This document shows, piece after piece, positions 1-8,288 of a stretch of 18,434 nucleotides of DNA. Numbering within the stretch: the first letter of the stretch is position 1; each line of letters opens with the position of its first letter. The translations under genes and the position numbers were made by a program. The notes under the pieces are model-generated. The model saw nothing but the letters and a program-made list of their open reading frames with translations. It did no database searches and was not told the DNA's origin. This stretch comes from Alphaproteobacteria bacterium (lineage in GTDB: Bacteria; Pseudomonadota; Alphaproteobacteria; RF32; CAG-239): the NCBI GenBank assembly GCA_017645485.1, contig JAGCOI010000205.1, positions 1 through 18,434 on the forward strand, read 5' to 3'.

Positions 1-915
1 ATAGATGATGCCGGTTAACAAACAGGCATCGAAAATAAGCACAACAGCAGGGTTTATATATGATGTGACGGCGGCGTGAGAATATAAAGAATAGCCGAGC
101 AAGGCAGAAAAAATGACGATAACGGCCATGTTTAAGGTGCTGTATAAGTCAAAGATAATACCGCGCGTTTTCATGATTTTTTTATCGTTCTTCTTTTTAC
201 AAATTAACTGTAAAGAGTGTGTCTTATCGGCTAAAAAGTTTTTGGGCAGGTGCCAATCTTTGACAACTTCCATGTATGGACGAGACAAATCTTTCATGCT
301 TTGAGAAACCATACCCCTGTCTGAGATACGAATGGGCGGTAAATTAAAATACAACGCATATTTTTTCCAAAGAGAACGAATATGTTTCGGGTTTGTGGAA
401 ATATAAAGAGGAACGATTTTTGTGCAATCAGTATGATACAGTTCGATAATATACTTGTTTCTGCTGAATAAATCATATTGGCAAAATTTTAAGCGTAAAC
501 GCACACCGGTATAATTTGTGATTTCTTCGGAAAAACTGTGTGCTTTACCGAAAAGAGGATGGTCTTTGACACAGACAATGTTATCTTGAACGGTAACGGT
601 TTTACGCCGAAAAGCATAAAAGAACGAAATGATGACCATAAAGCCGCCCAAGACAATAAGACCTGTTCCGAATGTTTGAGGTGAAATAAATGTATGTGTT
701 TTAATAGCTGATTTGGAAATGAGTTTTTCAAAATCAGTTGCTTCGGAGATTTTGGTCATGGTGGCAAAATATGTGCCGAGCATGGCAAAAATGAGACCGT
801 AGCAAAATACAAAAAACAATGAAACACGTGATATACAATCAGTTGCGCACAGAGACAATTTGTTGATATCCAAATAAAATTTATGACCGTAATGTTCGCG
901 AAAAGTCTTTTTCAT
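1..915 (-). CDS. Partial four-helix membrane protein of unknown function (C-terminus off the left edge)
   Basis: An open frame of 305 codons runs from an ATG at 915 to base 1 with no stop, so the gene is truncated by the window edge. The start is supported by an AGGA ribosome site about 8 bases upstream. The visible protein has hydrophobic segments near residues 27-52 and 79-101, then a soluble stretch of about 150 residues that is rich in aromatic and basic residues, then two more hydrophobic segments near 262-284 and 290-305. The topology therefore looks like helix pair, cytoplasmic or periplasmic domain, helix pair. I do not recognise the family and see no catalytic motif. It is divergently transcribed from the diguanylate cyclase gene. 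The reading frame and start are secure; the function is unknown. Confidence 0.8.
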   Translation of the reverse strand, partial: MKKTFREHYGHKFYLDINKLSLCATDCISRVSLFFVFCYGLIFAMLGTYFATMTKISEATDFEKLISKSAIKTHTFISPQTFGTGLIVLGGFMVIISFFYAFRRKTVTVQDNIVCVKDHPLFGKAHSFSEEITNYTGVRLRLKFCQYDLFSRNKYIIELYHTDCTKIVPLYISTNPKHIRSLWKKYALYFNLPPIRISDRGMVSQSMKDLSRPYMEVVKDWHLPKNFLADKTHSLQLICKKKNDKKIMKTRGIIFDLYSTLNMAVIVIFSALLGYSLYSHAAVTSYINPAVVLIFDACLLTGIIY

Positions 916-1058
916 ATAAAAATCCTATCAATTTGTTTTATTTGTTTTGTTACTATACAAGAATTTTTTTAAATAATCATTAGTTTTTTTTGTTTTAATA
1001 AAAGTTTTAATGTTTTATATTACGATTCTGTTATCAAAATAGTATTAAAGGAATAAAG
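916..1058. promoter_or_regulatory. AT-rich divergent promoter spacer
   Basis: This 143-base spacer separates two divergent genes, so it must carry promoters for both. It is very AT-rich with T and A runs. On the plus strand a TTGTTT hexamer at 990-995 lies 19 bases before TTATAT at 1015-1020, a weak candidate promoter. On the minus strand a TATAGT-like hexamer lies near 951-956. An AAAGGAA ribosome site lies just before the ATG at 1059. The hexamer assignments are tentative; no operator palindrome stands out. Confidence 0.35.
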
Positions 1059-2717
1059 ATGTTCTTTTTAAGTTTTTTTGAAAATGTGCACAATTTGTTG
1101 TTCGGATTGTCTGCCATTTGTTTTTTGGGGTTTTCCGTGTGGTTTGCGTCCGGTTTGAAAATTGCCAAAGGATTAAATGAATTGTGTGCCGCTTTTTTGA
1201 TGTTTTTTTGTATTGCACTGTTTTATAATCAATATATGTTTTTTATAACAAACGGCGTGTCGTATCCCGTATTGATTTTTCTGCGGCTGTTTTTTATGAT
1301 TGTGGCAACGATTTTGCTGTTGGAGGCGGCAAGCGAAATTTTGCTGTTAAAAGAGCTGCCGATGGTTGTTTTGTTTTTGTGTGCAAGCATCGGGCTTGTT
1401 ATCAGTATGTATGCCGTGTTTGTGGCTGACAGTGCGTATATTGAACAAAATATTGCTTTAATAGGACCTCTTATCGGTTTTATTTATCTGTTTTTAAGTT
1501 TTATATCGCAGGCAGGCTGTAATAAAAGTAACGGTGCTGTTTTGGCTTCGTTATGCGTTCTCGGTTTTATTGAGCAAATTGCATTTAATTTATTTTTTGA
1601 TTTGAATTTTTCGTTTTTGTTCACATTGATTTTGATATTTATGTTGGCCGCGGCAATTTTCATGATGACAGCAGATTGGCTACTTCATGAAAAGAATATG
1701 ATGCGTGACAGTTTGAAAAAAATATCGGATGATTTGGAAAATATTGTTAAATCTTCACCGTTTCCGATTGTGATTTCACGCTTAAAAAACGATACGATTG
1801 TTTTTGCCAATCAAAATGCCATGAAAATTTTTGATATGAATGCTTCAGAGCTTTCAAGATATCATTTCAGTGATTTCTTTGTTGATACCGAAAACAGAAA
1901 ATTGCTTTTGGAAAGATTGGAACACAACAGGCAGGTGCAGGATTTTGAAATTTTAATTAAAACAATGGTGTCTTCAACACCTTTTTGGATGATGGCTTCC
2001 GCTAATGTGATAGAATATAAAAACGAACCCGTGCTGTATATGGCTTTTCAGGACATCACAAATCGCAAGGAAAGAGAAAAAACATTGCAAAATCAAGCAG
2101 ACAGAGATCCTTTAACGGGTATATACAACAGACGATATTTTGAACAAAAAATGCCGGAAAAAATTCAACAGGCGCATATCAAACAACAACCGTTTGCGGT
2201 GTTGATGCTTGATGCGGATCATTTCAAAAGCATTAATGATGAATATGGGCATAAGACCGGCGATAAAGTGCTTATCGAAATGGCTCAGATTGTGGAACGT
2301 TCATTGCGTGTGGACGATATTGTGGCGCGATTCGGCGGTGAAGAATTTGTTGTTTTCTTAAACAATGTGACTGAAGATGTGGCCGTGATGGTGGCTAATC
2401 GTTTAAGAGAAGCCGTCGGTAATTTGGTTGTTTACAGTGATGACGGACGGCCCGTGACATGGACGGTGAGTATCGGTGTGGCCCCTTCAAAAGTATCGGC
2501 TCATGCGGATTTAATGATTAAAATGGCTGACGATGCCATGTATGAGGCTAAAAAAGAAGGTCGCAACCGTGTGGAAAAATATGATAAAGAGAAAAACGAA
2601 TTTCGAAACATGCAGGCGCCTGCGAGACAATCGGTACATCCTGTGCTTGAAACCAAAGACAGTGATGAAATTTCGCTGCTTGACGGCATTGATTTAAGTA
2701 ATTTAAGAAAGGAATAG
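1059..2717 (+). CDS. Membrane-anchored PAS-GGDEF diguanylate cyclase
   Basis: Predicted to make cyclic di-GMP from two GTP at the inner membrane. The first ~220 residues hold about seven hydrophobic helices, resembling a MASE- or 7TM-type sensor, although I cannot name the exact family. A PAS-like domain follows at about 230-340, ending in the typical DIT.R junction. The GGDEF domain covers about 350-515. The active-site signature is GGEEF at 426-430, which is a catalytically competent form. An RxxD product-inhibition site (R417-V-D-D420) sits exactly five residues before it, so feedback inhibition by c-di-GMP is likely. The DxDHFKxINDxxGH substrate-binding segment is also intact. There is no EAL domain. 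The gene is first in the plus-strand series and its stop lies 3 bases before the methyltransferase start. The signal sensed by the N-terminus is unknown. Confidence 0.93.
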   Translation: MFFLSFFENVHNLLFGLSAICFLGFSVWFASGLKIAKGLNELCAAFLMFFCIALFYNQYMFFITNGVSYPVLIFLRLFFMIVATILLLEAASEILLLKELPMVVLFLCASIGLVISMYAVFVADSAYIEQNIALIGPLIGFIYLFLSFISQAGCNKSNGAVLASLCVLGFIEQIAFNLFFDLNFSFLFTLILIFMLAAAIFMMTADWLLHEKNMMRDSLKKISDDLENIVKSSPFPIVISRLKNDTIVFANQNAMKIFDMNASELSRYHFSDFFVDTENRKLLLERLEHNRQVQDFEILIKTMVSSTPFWMMASANVIEYKNEPVLYMAFQDITNRKEREKTLQNQADRDPLTGIYNRRYFEQKMPEKIQQAHIKQQPFAVLMLDADHFKSINDEYGHKTGDKVLIEMAQIVERSLRVDDIVARFGGEEFVVFLNNVTEDVAVMVANRLREAVGNLVVYSDDGRPVTWTVSIGVAPSKVSAHADLMIKMADDAMYEAKKEGRNRVEKYDKEKNEFRNMQAPARQSVHPVLETKDSDEISLLDGIDLSNLRKE

Positions 2718-2720
2718 AAT

Positions 2721-3860
2721 TTGGGATGCCCTCTTTATAAAAATTGCGGCGGATGTGTCAACAGACAATCCGATGAAAAAGCATATCAACAAAAAAAAGA
2801 AACGGAAGTCAGAGTTCTTCTTGAGCAAAATTTAGGAAGTTTAGATGGTATTTGGGCAAAGCCGATATTCTTACCTGACGGCACGAGACGTCGCGCAGCT
2901 TTTGCTTTTCAAGTGGTTAAAGGAAAACCGATTTTAGGCTTTAACGAAAATAAAAGTCATGTTTTGGAAGATATTCAAACATGTGCCATGTTAACACCGA
3001 AAATAAATGAAGCTTTGGCTGATTTAAGAGAGTTGCTTATAAAACTCTGCTCAATTAAAACAAATTCACTTAAAAAAAAGAAAACGGTTTTACAGTTGAG
3101 TAAAGGAGATTTGCTTGTTTTAGAAGCTGAAAACGGTTTGGACGTTGTTTTGGAAGCAGATATCGATTTGGGGTTGCAACATCGGTTTGAAATAGCAGAT
3201 TTTATGACAAGTCACGATTTGTTTGTGCGGTTTTCATTTCGAAAAAAACACAATATGAATGCCGAACCGATTGTGGAAAAAGCAAAGCCGTTTATCAAAA
3301 TAGGCGATACAAAAGTTTTGATTGCATCAGGCGATTTTTTACAAGCATCAAAACAGGGACAGGATGCTCTGATTGAACTGGTTAAAAAATATGTCGGTGA
3401 TACGAGTGGTAAAGCGGCAGATTTGTTTTGCGGTATCGGTACTTTTTCGTATGCGTTGGCGGATATGAAAAAAATGAGTGTTGTGGCTGTGGACGTGAGC
3501 AAATCTTTGCTTGAAAATTTTGAACATTCGATTCGGGCGCAAATGATACAAAACATTCAAATTAAAGAGCAAAATCTGTTTTTATATCCGATGACGGCAG
3601 ATGAGTTGCAAGGCTTTAACATTATTGTTTTTGATCCGCCGAGAGCAGGTGCCAAAGACCAGGTTGAGGAATTTTGCAAAATAGATGTATCCGCAAGGCC
3701 CGAAAAAATTATTGCCGTATCGTGCAATCCGATAACATTTGCGCGTGATGCCAAGATATTGATAAACGGCGGATATTGCTTAAAAAACATAACAATGGTT
3801 GATCAATTCGTATATTCTAATCACAGCGAACTCGTCGGCTTATTTACAAACGAAAAATAA
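2721..3860 (+). CDS. 23S rRNA (uracil-C5)-methyltransferase, RumA/RlmC-RlmD family
   Basis: Predicted SAM-dependent methyltransferase that makes m5U in RNA, most likely 23S rRNA. The start is TTG at 2721, 3 bases after the previous stop, with an AAGGAA ribosome site at 2709-2714. No ATG lies nearby, and starting later would delete the cluster cysteines. Cys3, Cys9 and Cys12 (C-x5-C-x2-C), together with Cys88, match the [4Fe-4S] ligands of RlmD-type enzymes. The SAM-binding loop DLFCGIG starts at Asp234, the FDPPR motif has Asp305, and the catalytic nucleophile is Cys335 in SCNP. At 379 residues it has no N-terminal TRAM domain, so it is closer in size to RlmC than to RlmD. Which uracil it modifies (747 or 1939 in E. 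coli numbering) cannot be told from the sequence. Confidence 0.9.
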   Translation: MGCPLYKNCGGCVNRQSDEKAYQQKKETEVRVLLEQNLGSLDGIWAKPIFLPDGTRRRAAFAFQVVKGKPILGFNENKSHVLEDIQTCAMLTPKINEALADLRELLIKLCSIKTNSLKKKKTVLQLSKGDLLVLEAENGLDVVLEADIDLGLQHRFEIADFMTSHDLFVRFSFRKKHNMNAEPIVEKAKPFIKIGDTKVLIASGDFLQASKQGQDALIELVKKYVGDTSGKAADLFCGIGTFSYALADMKKMSVVAVDVSKSLLENFEHSIRAQMIQNIQIKEQNLFLYPMTADELQGFNIIVFDPPRAGAKDQVEEFCKIDVSARPEKIIAVSCNPITFARDAKILINGGYCLKNITMVDQFVYSNHSELVGLFTNEK

Positions 3861-3897
3861 ACGGATATAGTATCAAAAAAAACAGAGGAGACAAAAG

Positions 3898-4392
3898 ATG
3901 AAGATGCAAAAATTGTTGCCGGTGATGCTTTTGATAGCCGGTTGTGCGAGTAATAACGGTTTCAGTACGGCAGATTATATTGCCGTTTGTCCGCAAATAA
4001 ATATCAGGCATGAAGATCGAGCCATTATACAAAAGGTGGGCGCGGAAGATATATTTAAAATTGAAGTAACGGGCTGGAAAGGCAGATGTTATTATGATGA
4101 ACGCGTTAAAAAAGACAAAGCGGTCGTTGCGCCGGAATTTAAGATAACGCGCTTGAGTCCGACAAATATTGAAGACGTACATTTTTCTTATTACATGGAG
4201 ACCGCACAGGGTCCCGAACGGTTTTTGGGTAAAAAAACATATTTTGCAAAAGCGGAAATGTTAAAAGATGCCAATGAAATTTATTACACGGCAACGGAAA
4301 ATGAATTGGCGATTCCTGCCGGTAAATATGATTTTGATATGTATATAGGATTAAATGCCGTTAAAGCCGATTCGGAATATAAGTTAAAATAG
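3898..4392 (+). CDS. Small predicted lipoprotein of unknown function
   Basis: This 164-residue protein begins with a basic n-region, a short hydrophobic stretch and a lipobox L-I-A-G-C with Cys16 as the predicted lipidation site, so it should be anchored to a membrane facing the periplasm. An AGAGGAGA ribosome site at about 3882-3889 supports the ATG at 3898; an ATG two codons later is an alternative. The mature part is mixed beta-like and contains Cys31 and Cys62, which could form a disulfide. I do not recognise the family. It lies 37 bases after the methyltransferase gene and 9 bases before transketolase. The transketolase ribosome site overlaps its stop codon, so the two are probably co-translated. 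Confidence 0.85.
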   Translation: MKMQKLLPVMLLIAGCASNNGFSTADYIAVCPQINIRHEDRAIIQKVGAEDIFKIEVTGWKGRCYYDERVKKDKAVVAPEFKITRLSPTNIEDVHFSYYMETAQGPERFLGKKTYFAKAEMLKDANEIYYTATENELAIPAGKYDFDMYIGLNAVKADSEYKLK

Positions 4393-4401
4393 GAGTTTGA
4401 T

Positions 4402-6351
4402 ATGCAAAACGAAAATTTAATGGCAAATGCCATTCGTTTTTTAACCGTCGATGCAATTAACAAGTCCGCATCGGGACACCCCGGAATGCCTTTGGGTATG
4501 GCCGATGTGGCAACGGTTTTGTTTTCAAAATTTTTGAAATTCAACCCCGCTGATGCCAAATGGTTTGACCGTGACAGATTTGTTTTGTCGGCAGGTCACG
4601 GATCTATGCTTTTATATGCGCTTTTGTATTTAACGGGCTATAAAGATATCAGTCTTGAAGATATTAAAAATTTCAGGCAGTTACATTCAAAAACCGCCGG
4701 TCATCCGGAATATGGAAATCTCGAAGGTATTGAAATGACAACCGGTCCTTTGGGACAAGGTTTGTCGACGGCCGTCGGTATGGCACTTGCCGAACGCATT
4801 ATCAATGCAAAATTCGGCGATAAATTATGTAACCATTATACGTATGTGATGGCCGGAGACGGCTGTTTGATGGAGGGGATTTCGGAAGAAGCAGCTTCCG
4901 TTGCCGGTTATTTGAATTTAAGAAAATTGATTGTGTTTTGGGATAATAACCATATCACGATTGACGGGACGGTTGAAGATGCCAGTGTGACGGACCAAAA
5001 GAAACGTTTTGAGGCCATGGGCTGGAATGTGCTTGAAGTTGACGGTCATGATTATAAAGAAATTGAAGAGGCTATCGTTAAGGCTCAAAATTCGGATAAA
5101 CCGACATTGATTGCATGTCGGACGATTATCGGTTTCGGAGCACCGAATAAGAGCGGGACCTCAAAATGTCACGGTTCACCGCTCGGTGAAGAAGAAACGA
5201 ATTTAATGCGTGCAAAACTGGGTTGGACGAGTGCGCCTTTTGAAATTGATGAAAATATTATACAATTGTGGCGCCAATCGGGCAAGCGTTGTTTGAAGGA
5301 ATATGATACATGGAAAGAACAAGCCAAAACAGCAGGGAAATCTTTTAAGGATTATATTGAAAATGTTTTGCCGAAAAACTGGGATGAGGGTTTGGACGGC
5401 TTAAAAGCAAAATTCTTGGCTGAAAAAACGAAAGCAGCTTCGCGTAAATCTTCGCAAATGTGTTTGGAAGAGATTGTGCAGTATATTCCTCAAATTGTGG
5501 GTGGTTCGGCTGATTTGGCCGCTTCGAATTTAACTTTAACAAGCATGTCAAAAACGATTCGCAGGGATGATTATAACGGAAACAATATTAAATACGGTAT
5601 CAGAGAACATGCAATGGGGGCTATGATGAACGGGCTTGCTTTGCATGGCGGTGTTATTCCTTACGGCGGTACATTTTTCGTTTTTTCGGATTATATGCGC
5701 CCTGCCATGCGGTTGGCGGCTTTGATGAAGTTGCGCGTGATTTATGTTTTAACACATGACTCAATAGGTGTGGGTGAAGACGGACCGACGCATCAGCCGG
5801 TTGAACATTTGGCCTCGTATCGAGCAATGCCGAATATTTTGACGTTCAGACCGTGTGATGCCATAGAGACGGCAGAGGCCTATGAGGTTGCCTTGCAAGA
5901 GGAAAATGCACCTTCTGTTTTAGCCCTTTCCAGACAAAACTTACCGCTGTTGAGAACATCGGTTAAAGATAATTTAACGGCTTATGGGGCGTATGTGCTT
6001 TTTGAAAGTCCGAAGAAACGTGATGTGACATTGATTGCAACGGGCTCGGAAGTGATGCTTGCGCGTGAGGCACAACAGATATTAGCCGCAAAAGGTATTT
6101 ATGCGGCAGTTGTATCGATGCCGTGTATGGAATTGTTTGACAAGCAGGACGAAGCGTATAAAAAAGCCGTTTTAGGTGATGCCCCGAGGATTGCCGTTGA
6201 AGCCGGCGTGCGGTTCGGGTGGGATAAATATGCTGATGAATTTATCGGTATGGACGGCTTCGGAGCATCCGGAAAAAGTGAAGATGTTTATGCATATTTT
6301 TCAATAACAGTTAATGAAATATTAAAAAGAGTTGAAAAAGTTTTATCTTAA
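4402..6351 (+). CDS. tkt: Transketolase
   Basis: Thiamine diphosphate-dependent cytosolic enzyme of the non-oxidative pentose phosphate pathway. It moves two-carbon ketol units between sugar phosphates. At 649 residues it has the usual full length. Conserved active-site features are visible: His26 in SGHPG, His66 in SAGHGS, His101 in GHPE, the cofactor and Mg2+ motif GDGCLMEG beginning at Gly152 with Asn183 completing it, the cofactor-activating Glu402 in GIREH, and the EDGPTHQP loop at 459-466. The C-terminal domain, with a GSEV segment, is complete. The start is supported by AGGAG at 4391-4395, which overlaps the stop codon of the lipoprotein gene. Nothing suggests degradation. Identification is secure. 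Confidence 0.97.
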   Translation: MQNENLMANAIRFLTVDAINKSASGHPGMPLGMADVATVLFSKFLKFNPADAKWFDRDRFVLSAGHGSMLLYALLYLTGYKDISLEDIKNFRQLHSKTAGHPEYGNLEGIEMTTGPLGQGLSTAVGMALAERIINAKFGDKLCNHYTYVMAGDGCLMEGISEEAASVAGYLNLRKLIVFWDNNHITIDGTVEDASVTDQKKRFEAMGWNVLEVDGHDYKEIEEAIVKAQNSDKPTLIACRTIIGFGAPNKSGTSKCHGSPLGEEETNLMRAKLGWTSAPFEIDENIIQLWRQSGKRCLKEYDTWKEQAKTAGKSFKDYIENVLPKNWDEGLDGLKAKFLAEKTKAASRKSSQMCLEEIVQYIPQIVGGSADLAASNLTLTSMSKTIRRDDYNGNNIKYGIREHAMGAMMNGLALHGGVIPYGGTFFVFSDYMRPAMRLAALMKLRVIYVLTHDSIGVGEDGPTHQPVEHLASYRAMPNILTFRPCDAIETAEAYEVALQEENAPSVLALSRQNLPLLRTSVKDNLTAYGAYVLFESPKKRDVTLIATGSEVMLAREAQQILAAKGIYAAVVSMPCMELFDKQDEAYKKAVLGDAPRIAVEAGVRFGWDKYADEFIGMDGFGASGKSEDVYAYFSITVNEILKRVEKVLS

Positions 6352-6400
6352 CATATAGTGTTGTATAATGAAAACATTTTGATAATAAAGGAAAAAAGTT

Positions 6401-6862
6401 ATGGCTGGCAGTATTAATAAAGTGATTTTGGTTGGAAATTTGGGTGCGGATCCGAGAGTGACAAACACACAGGCAGGGTCTAAAATCGTGAATTTTAACT
6501 TAGCGACATCAGACAGATGGCGTGATAAAGCTTCCGGTGAAATGAAAGAGCGCACCGAATGGCATCGGGTTGTTATTTTTAATCCGCAACTTGCAGATAT
6601 GGCCGAACGTTATTTGCGTAAGGGTTCAAAAGTGTATCTTGAAGGTCAGCTTCAAACAAGACGTTGGGAAGATAATTCAGGTCAGGAAAAATATACGACT
6701 GAAGTTGTGTTACAAAATTACGCCGGTACACTTGTGATGCTTGATGCCAAAAATGACGGTGGAGCAACAGCCGGCGAAGATCCTTTCGGTGCTTCGGCAG
6801 GTTGGGACGCGTCCGCTTCTGCGCCCGCAAGTGCCGATTTAGATGATGATATTCCGTTTTAG
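6401..6862 (+). CDS. ssb: Single-stranded DNA-binding protein
   Basis: Binds single-stranded DNA in replication, recombination and repair, and recruits partner proteins through its C-terminal tail. The 153-residue protein opens with the typical [14 protein letters not shown] strand, followed by the OB-fold segments ([28 protein letters not shown]) up to about residue 110. A short Gly/Ala/Ser-rich linker follows, and the acidic tail DLDDDIPF is the canonical partner-binding end. An AAAGGAAAAAAG ribosome site lies just before the ATG. It lies 49 bases after tkt and 24 bases before the HD-domain gene. Size and motifs fit a normal housekeeping SSB. Confidence 0.97.
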   Translation: MAGSINKVILVGNLGADPRVTNTQAGSKIVNFNLATSDRWRDKASGEMKERTEWHRVVIFNPQLADMAERYLRKGSKVYLEGQLQTRRWEDNSGQEKYTTEVVLQNYAGTLVMLDAKNDGGATAGEDPFGASAGWDASASAPASADLDDDIPF

Positions 6863-6886
6863 GTTATAAGTTTTCAGACTGTATTT

Positions 6887-7723
6887 ATGATATATCCTTT
6901 ATATGAACAAGCAAAAAAATTACTCATTAACGAATATGAGAGTAATTTTAAGTTTGTTCAATCAAGCAGATATTATACAATCTATATAAACGAAAAAATA
7001 AAGCATTCATTCCAGGTATCGGGTGTCGGAAACGGTATTTTAATGCATGAAGCTTATTTTAAGGATAAAGACAGGGATTTTACGGATATTGCGCGTACGG
7101 CAATTTTATTGCATGATATATATCGTTTCAGAGAAATTCGAGGTTTGTTTGAAAAAGATAAGAACGTTGATCACAGTGTTTGCGGTGCGCAACTTTTAAA
7201 AGAAACAAAAGATTTTAACAATATTTTGATAATGTTACCGATTAAGCATCACGGGCATATGATAGAAGCCCTGTATGAAGATGAGGAGTATCAAAAGCAA
7301 GATATTGCCACTCAAGAAGATATTAAACACATTGCATTTGCCGTCAGAGATGCGGATAAAATAGCTAATTGGCATTTTTTATGTAATGAATGGGACGCCA
7401 TAAAAGACGTTTGGATGGCATATCCCGATGATTTTTCGGCAGAGCAGGGCATTGTAAATGATAAATTGTGGCAATTTTTTATTGAACGCAAAGTCGGGCC
7501 GCGTACGCTGCAAATAACAAACGGCGACAGGCTGATGTCGCTGATATGTTGGTTGTTTGATATTAATTATGCCTACAGCATTGATTACAGTATTAAACTG
7601 GATTGTTTTAACGGGTTATGTGATTTGTTGAGAAAAATAAAAGTACCTGAAGAACGTATTTGCACGGTTAAGCACATTATAAAAGATTACGTTTTTGAAA
7701 AATTTGATAAAGTTATTTTTTAG
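6887..7723 (+). CDS. HD-domain phosphohydrolase-like protein
   Basis: This 278-residue cytosolic protein has the metal-ligand layout of the HD superfamily: His40, the His76-Asp77 doublet in LLHDIYRF, His96 in VDHSVCG, a His121-His122 pair in IKHHGH, and Asp155/Asp157 in VRDADKIANWH. These residues normally bind one or two divalent metals for phosphate-ester hydrolysis, often of nucleotides. The substrate is unknown. The second half (about 165-278) has no motif I can name and may be a helical lid or a specificity domain. The ATG at 6887 has only a poor ribosome site, so translation may depend on the upstream ssb message. The gene ends 9 bases from the convergent pilS-like gene. It is not RelA/SpoT-like: no synthetase motif is present. 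Confidence 0.8.
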   Translation: MIYPLYEQAKKLLINEYESNFKFVQSSRYYTIYINEKIKHSFQVSGVGNGILMHEAYFKDKDRDFTDIARTAILLHDIYRFREIRGLFEKDKNVDHSVCGAQLLKETKDFNNILIMLPIKHHGHMIEALYEDEEYQKQDIATQEDIKHIAFAVRDADKIANWHFLCNEWDAIKDVWMAYPDDFSAEQGIVNDKLWQFFIERKVGPRTLQITNGDRLMSLICWLFDINYAYSIDYSIKLDCFNGLCDLLRKIKVPEERICTVKHIIKDYVFEKFDKVIF

Positions 7724-7732
7724 CTGACGGTA

Positions 7733-8287
7733 TTATTCGAAAGCAAGCATAACGGTATTTCTGATATGACAATATGATTGAGCCGCTTTTTGTGTGACCG
7801 GCAAAGGAAATTGACCGCCATAAGTTAATTCATAAGTTTTATCGTTTGAGACGGTGATGTTTTCTAAACCGAAAGTGGTGTCAAAATCCGTTGTCAGTAA
7901 CTTAATACAATTAGACCTGTTCAGATTGATATAGGTAATAACAAAGTGTTTTTCCAAAGGCAGTACGGCATGGCCGTTTATATCTCTGCCGATGATAATT
8001 TCGTTTTGACAGCCGCTGAAAATTTTGCCACCGCGCGTCATATCTTTGAGGACAAGGTTATGTTCAATCACGTAAGATGTGTTCAAAGATTTGTAATCTG
8101 CATTTCGCTGAAAGTGTTTACGTATGTTGGTTGTAAGCATGCCGACTTCTGTCTTGAAATCTGCTTCGGGTACGGGTTTCATAAGCATAAATACAAAACA
8201 AAACAACCCGCATAAAAGCACACAAGAAACGATTAAAACTGTTTTTGCCGTTAAGCGTAAATTTTTGCAGGCGTTCGTTATATCCAT
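7733..8287 (-). CDS. pilS: PilS-like type IV pilin-fold protein without a prepilin leader
   Basis: I place the start at 8287 (184 residues). A longer frame extends to 8380 but would overlap pilR by about 90 bases and lacks a better ribosome site. One hydrophobic helix spans residues 14-37. The globular part resembles the PilS N-terminal family: an N-I-R..F segment, DYKSLN, a LVLKDM stretch and a GGKIFSG stretch, then Cys127 in SNCIKL and Cys173 in SYCHI. The last two are placed like the conserved disulfide pair of type IVb pilins. There is no Gly before the helix and no Glu at mature position 5, so prepilin peptidase cleavage is not expected and the protein should stay membrane anchored. It is the last gene of the operon, at the pilS position of R64. 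It may be a minor or scaffold pilin rather than a fibre subunit. Confidence 0.75.
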   Translation of the reverse strand: MDITNACKNLRLTAKTVLIVSCVLLCGLFCFVFMLMKPVPEADFKTEVGMLTTNIRKHFQRNADYKSLNTSYVIEHNLVLKDMTRGGKIFSGCQNEIIIGRDINGHAVLPLEKHFVITYINLNRSNCIKLLTTDFDTTFGLENITVSNDKTYELTYGGQFPLPVTQKAAQSYCHIRNTVMLAFE

Positions 8288-8288
8288 T

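Noticed and set aside
113..731. Short frames on both strands near the left edge
   Set aside because: They lie inside the long open frame of the truncated membrane protein and have no ribosome sites of their own.
7700..7745. Bidirectional terminator at the convergent junction
   Set aside because: The 9-base gap and its flanks show a T-run but no convincing hairpin, so I do not call a terminator.
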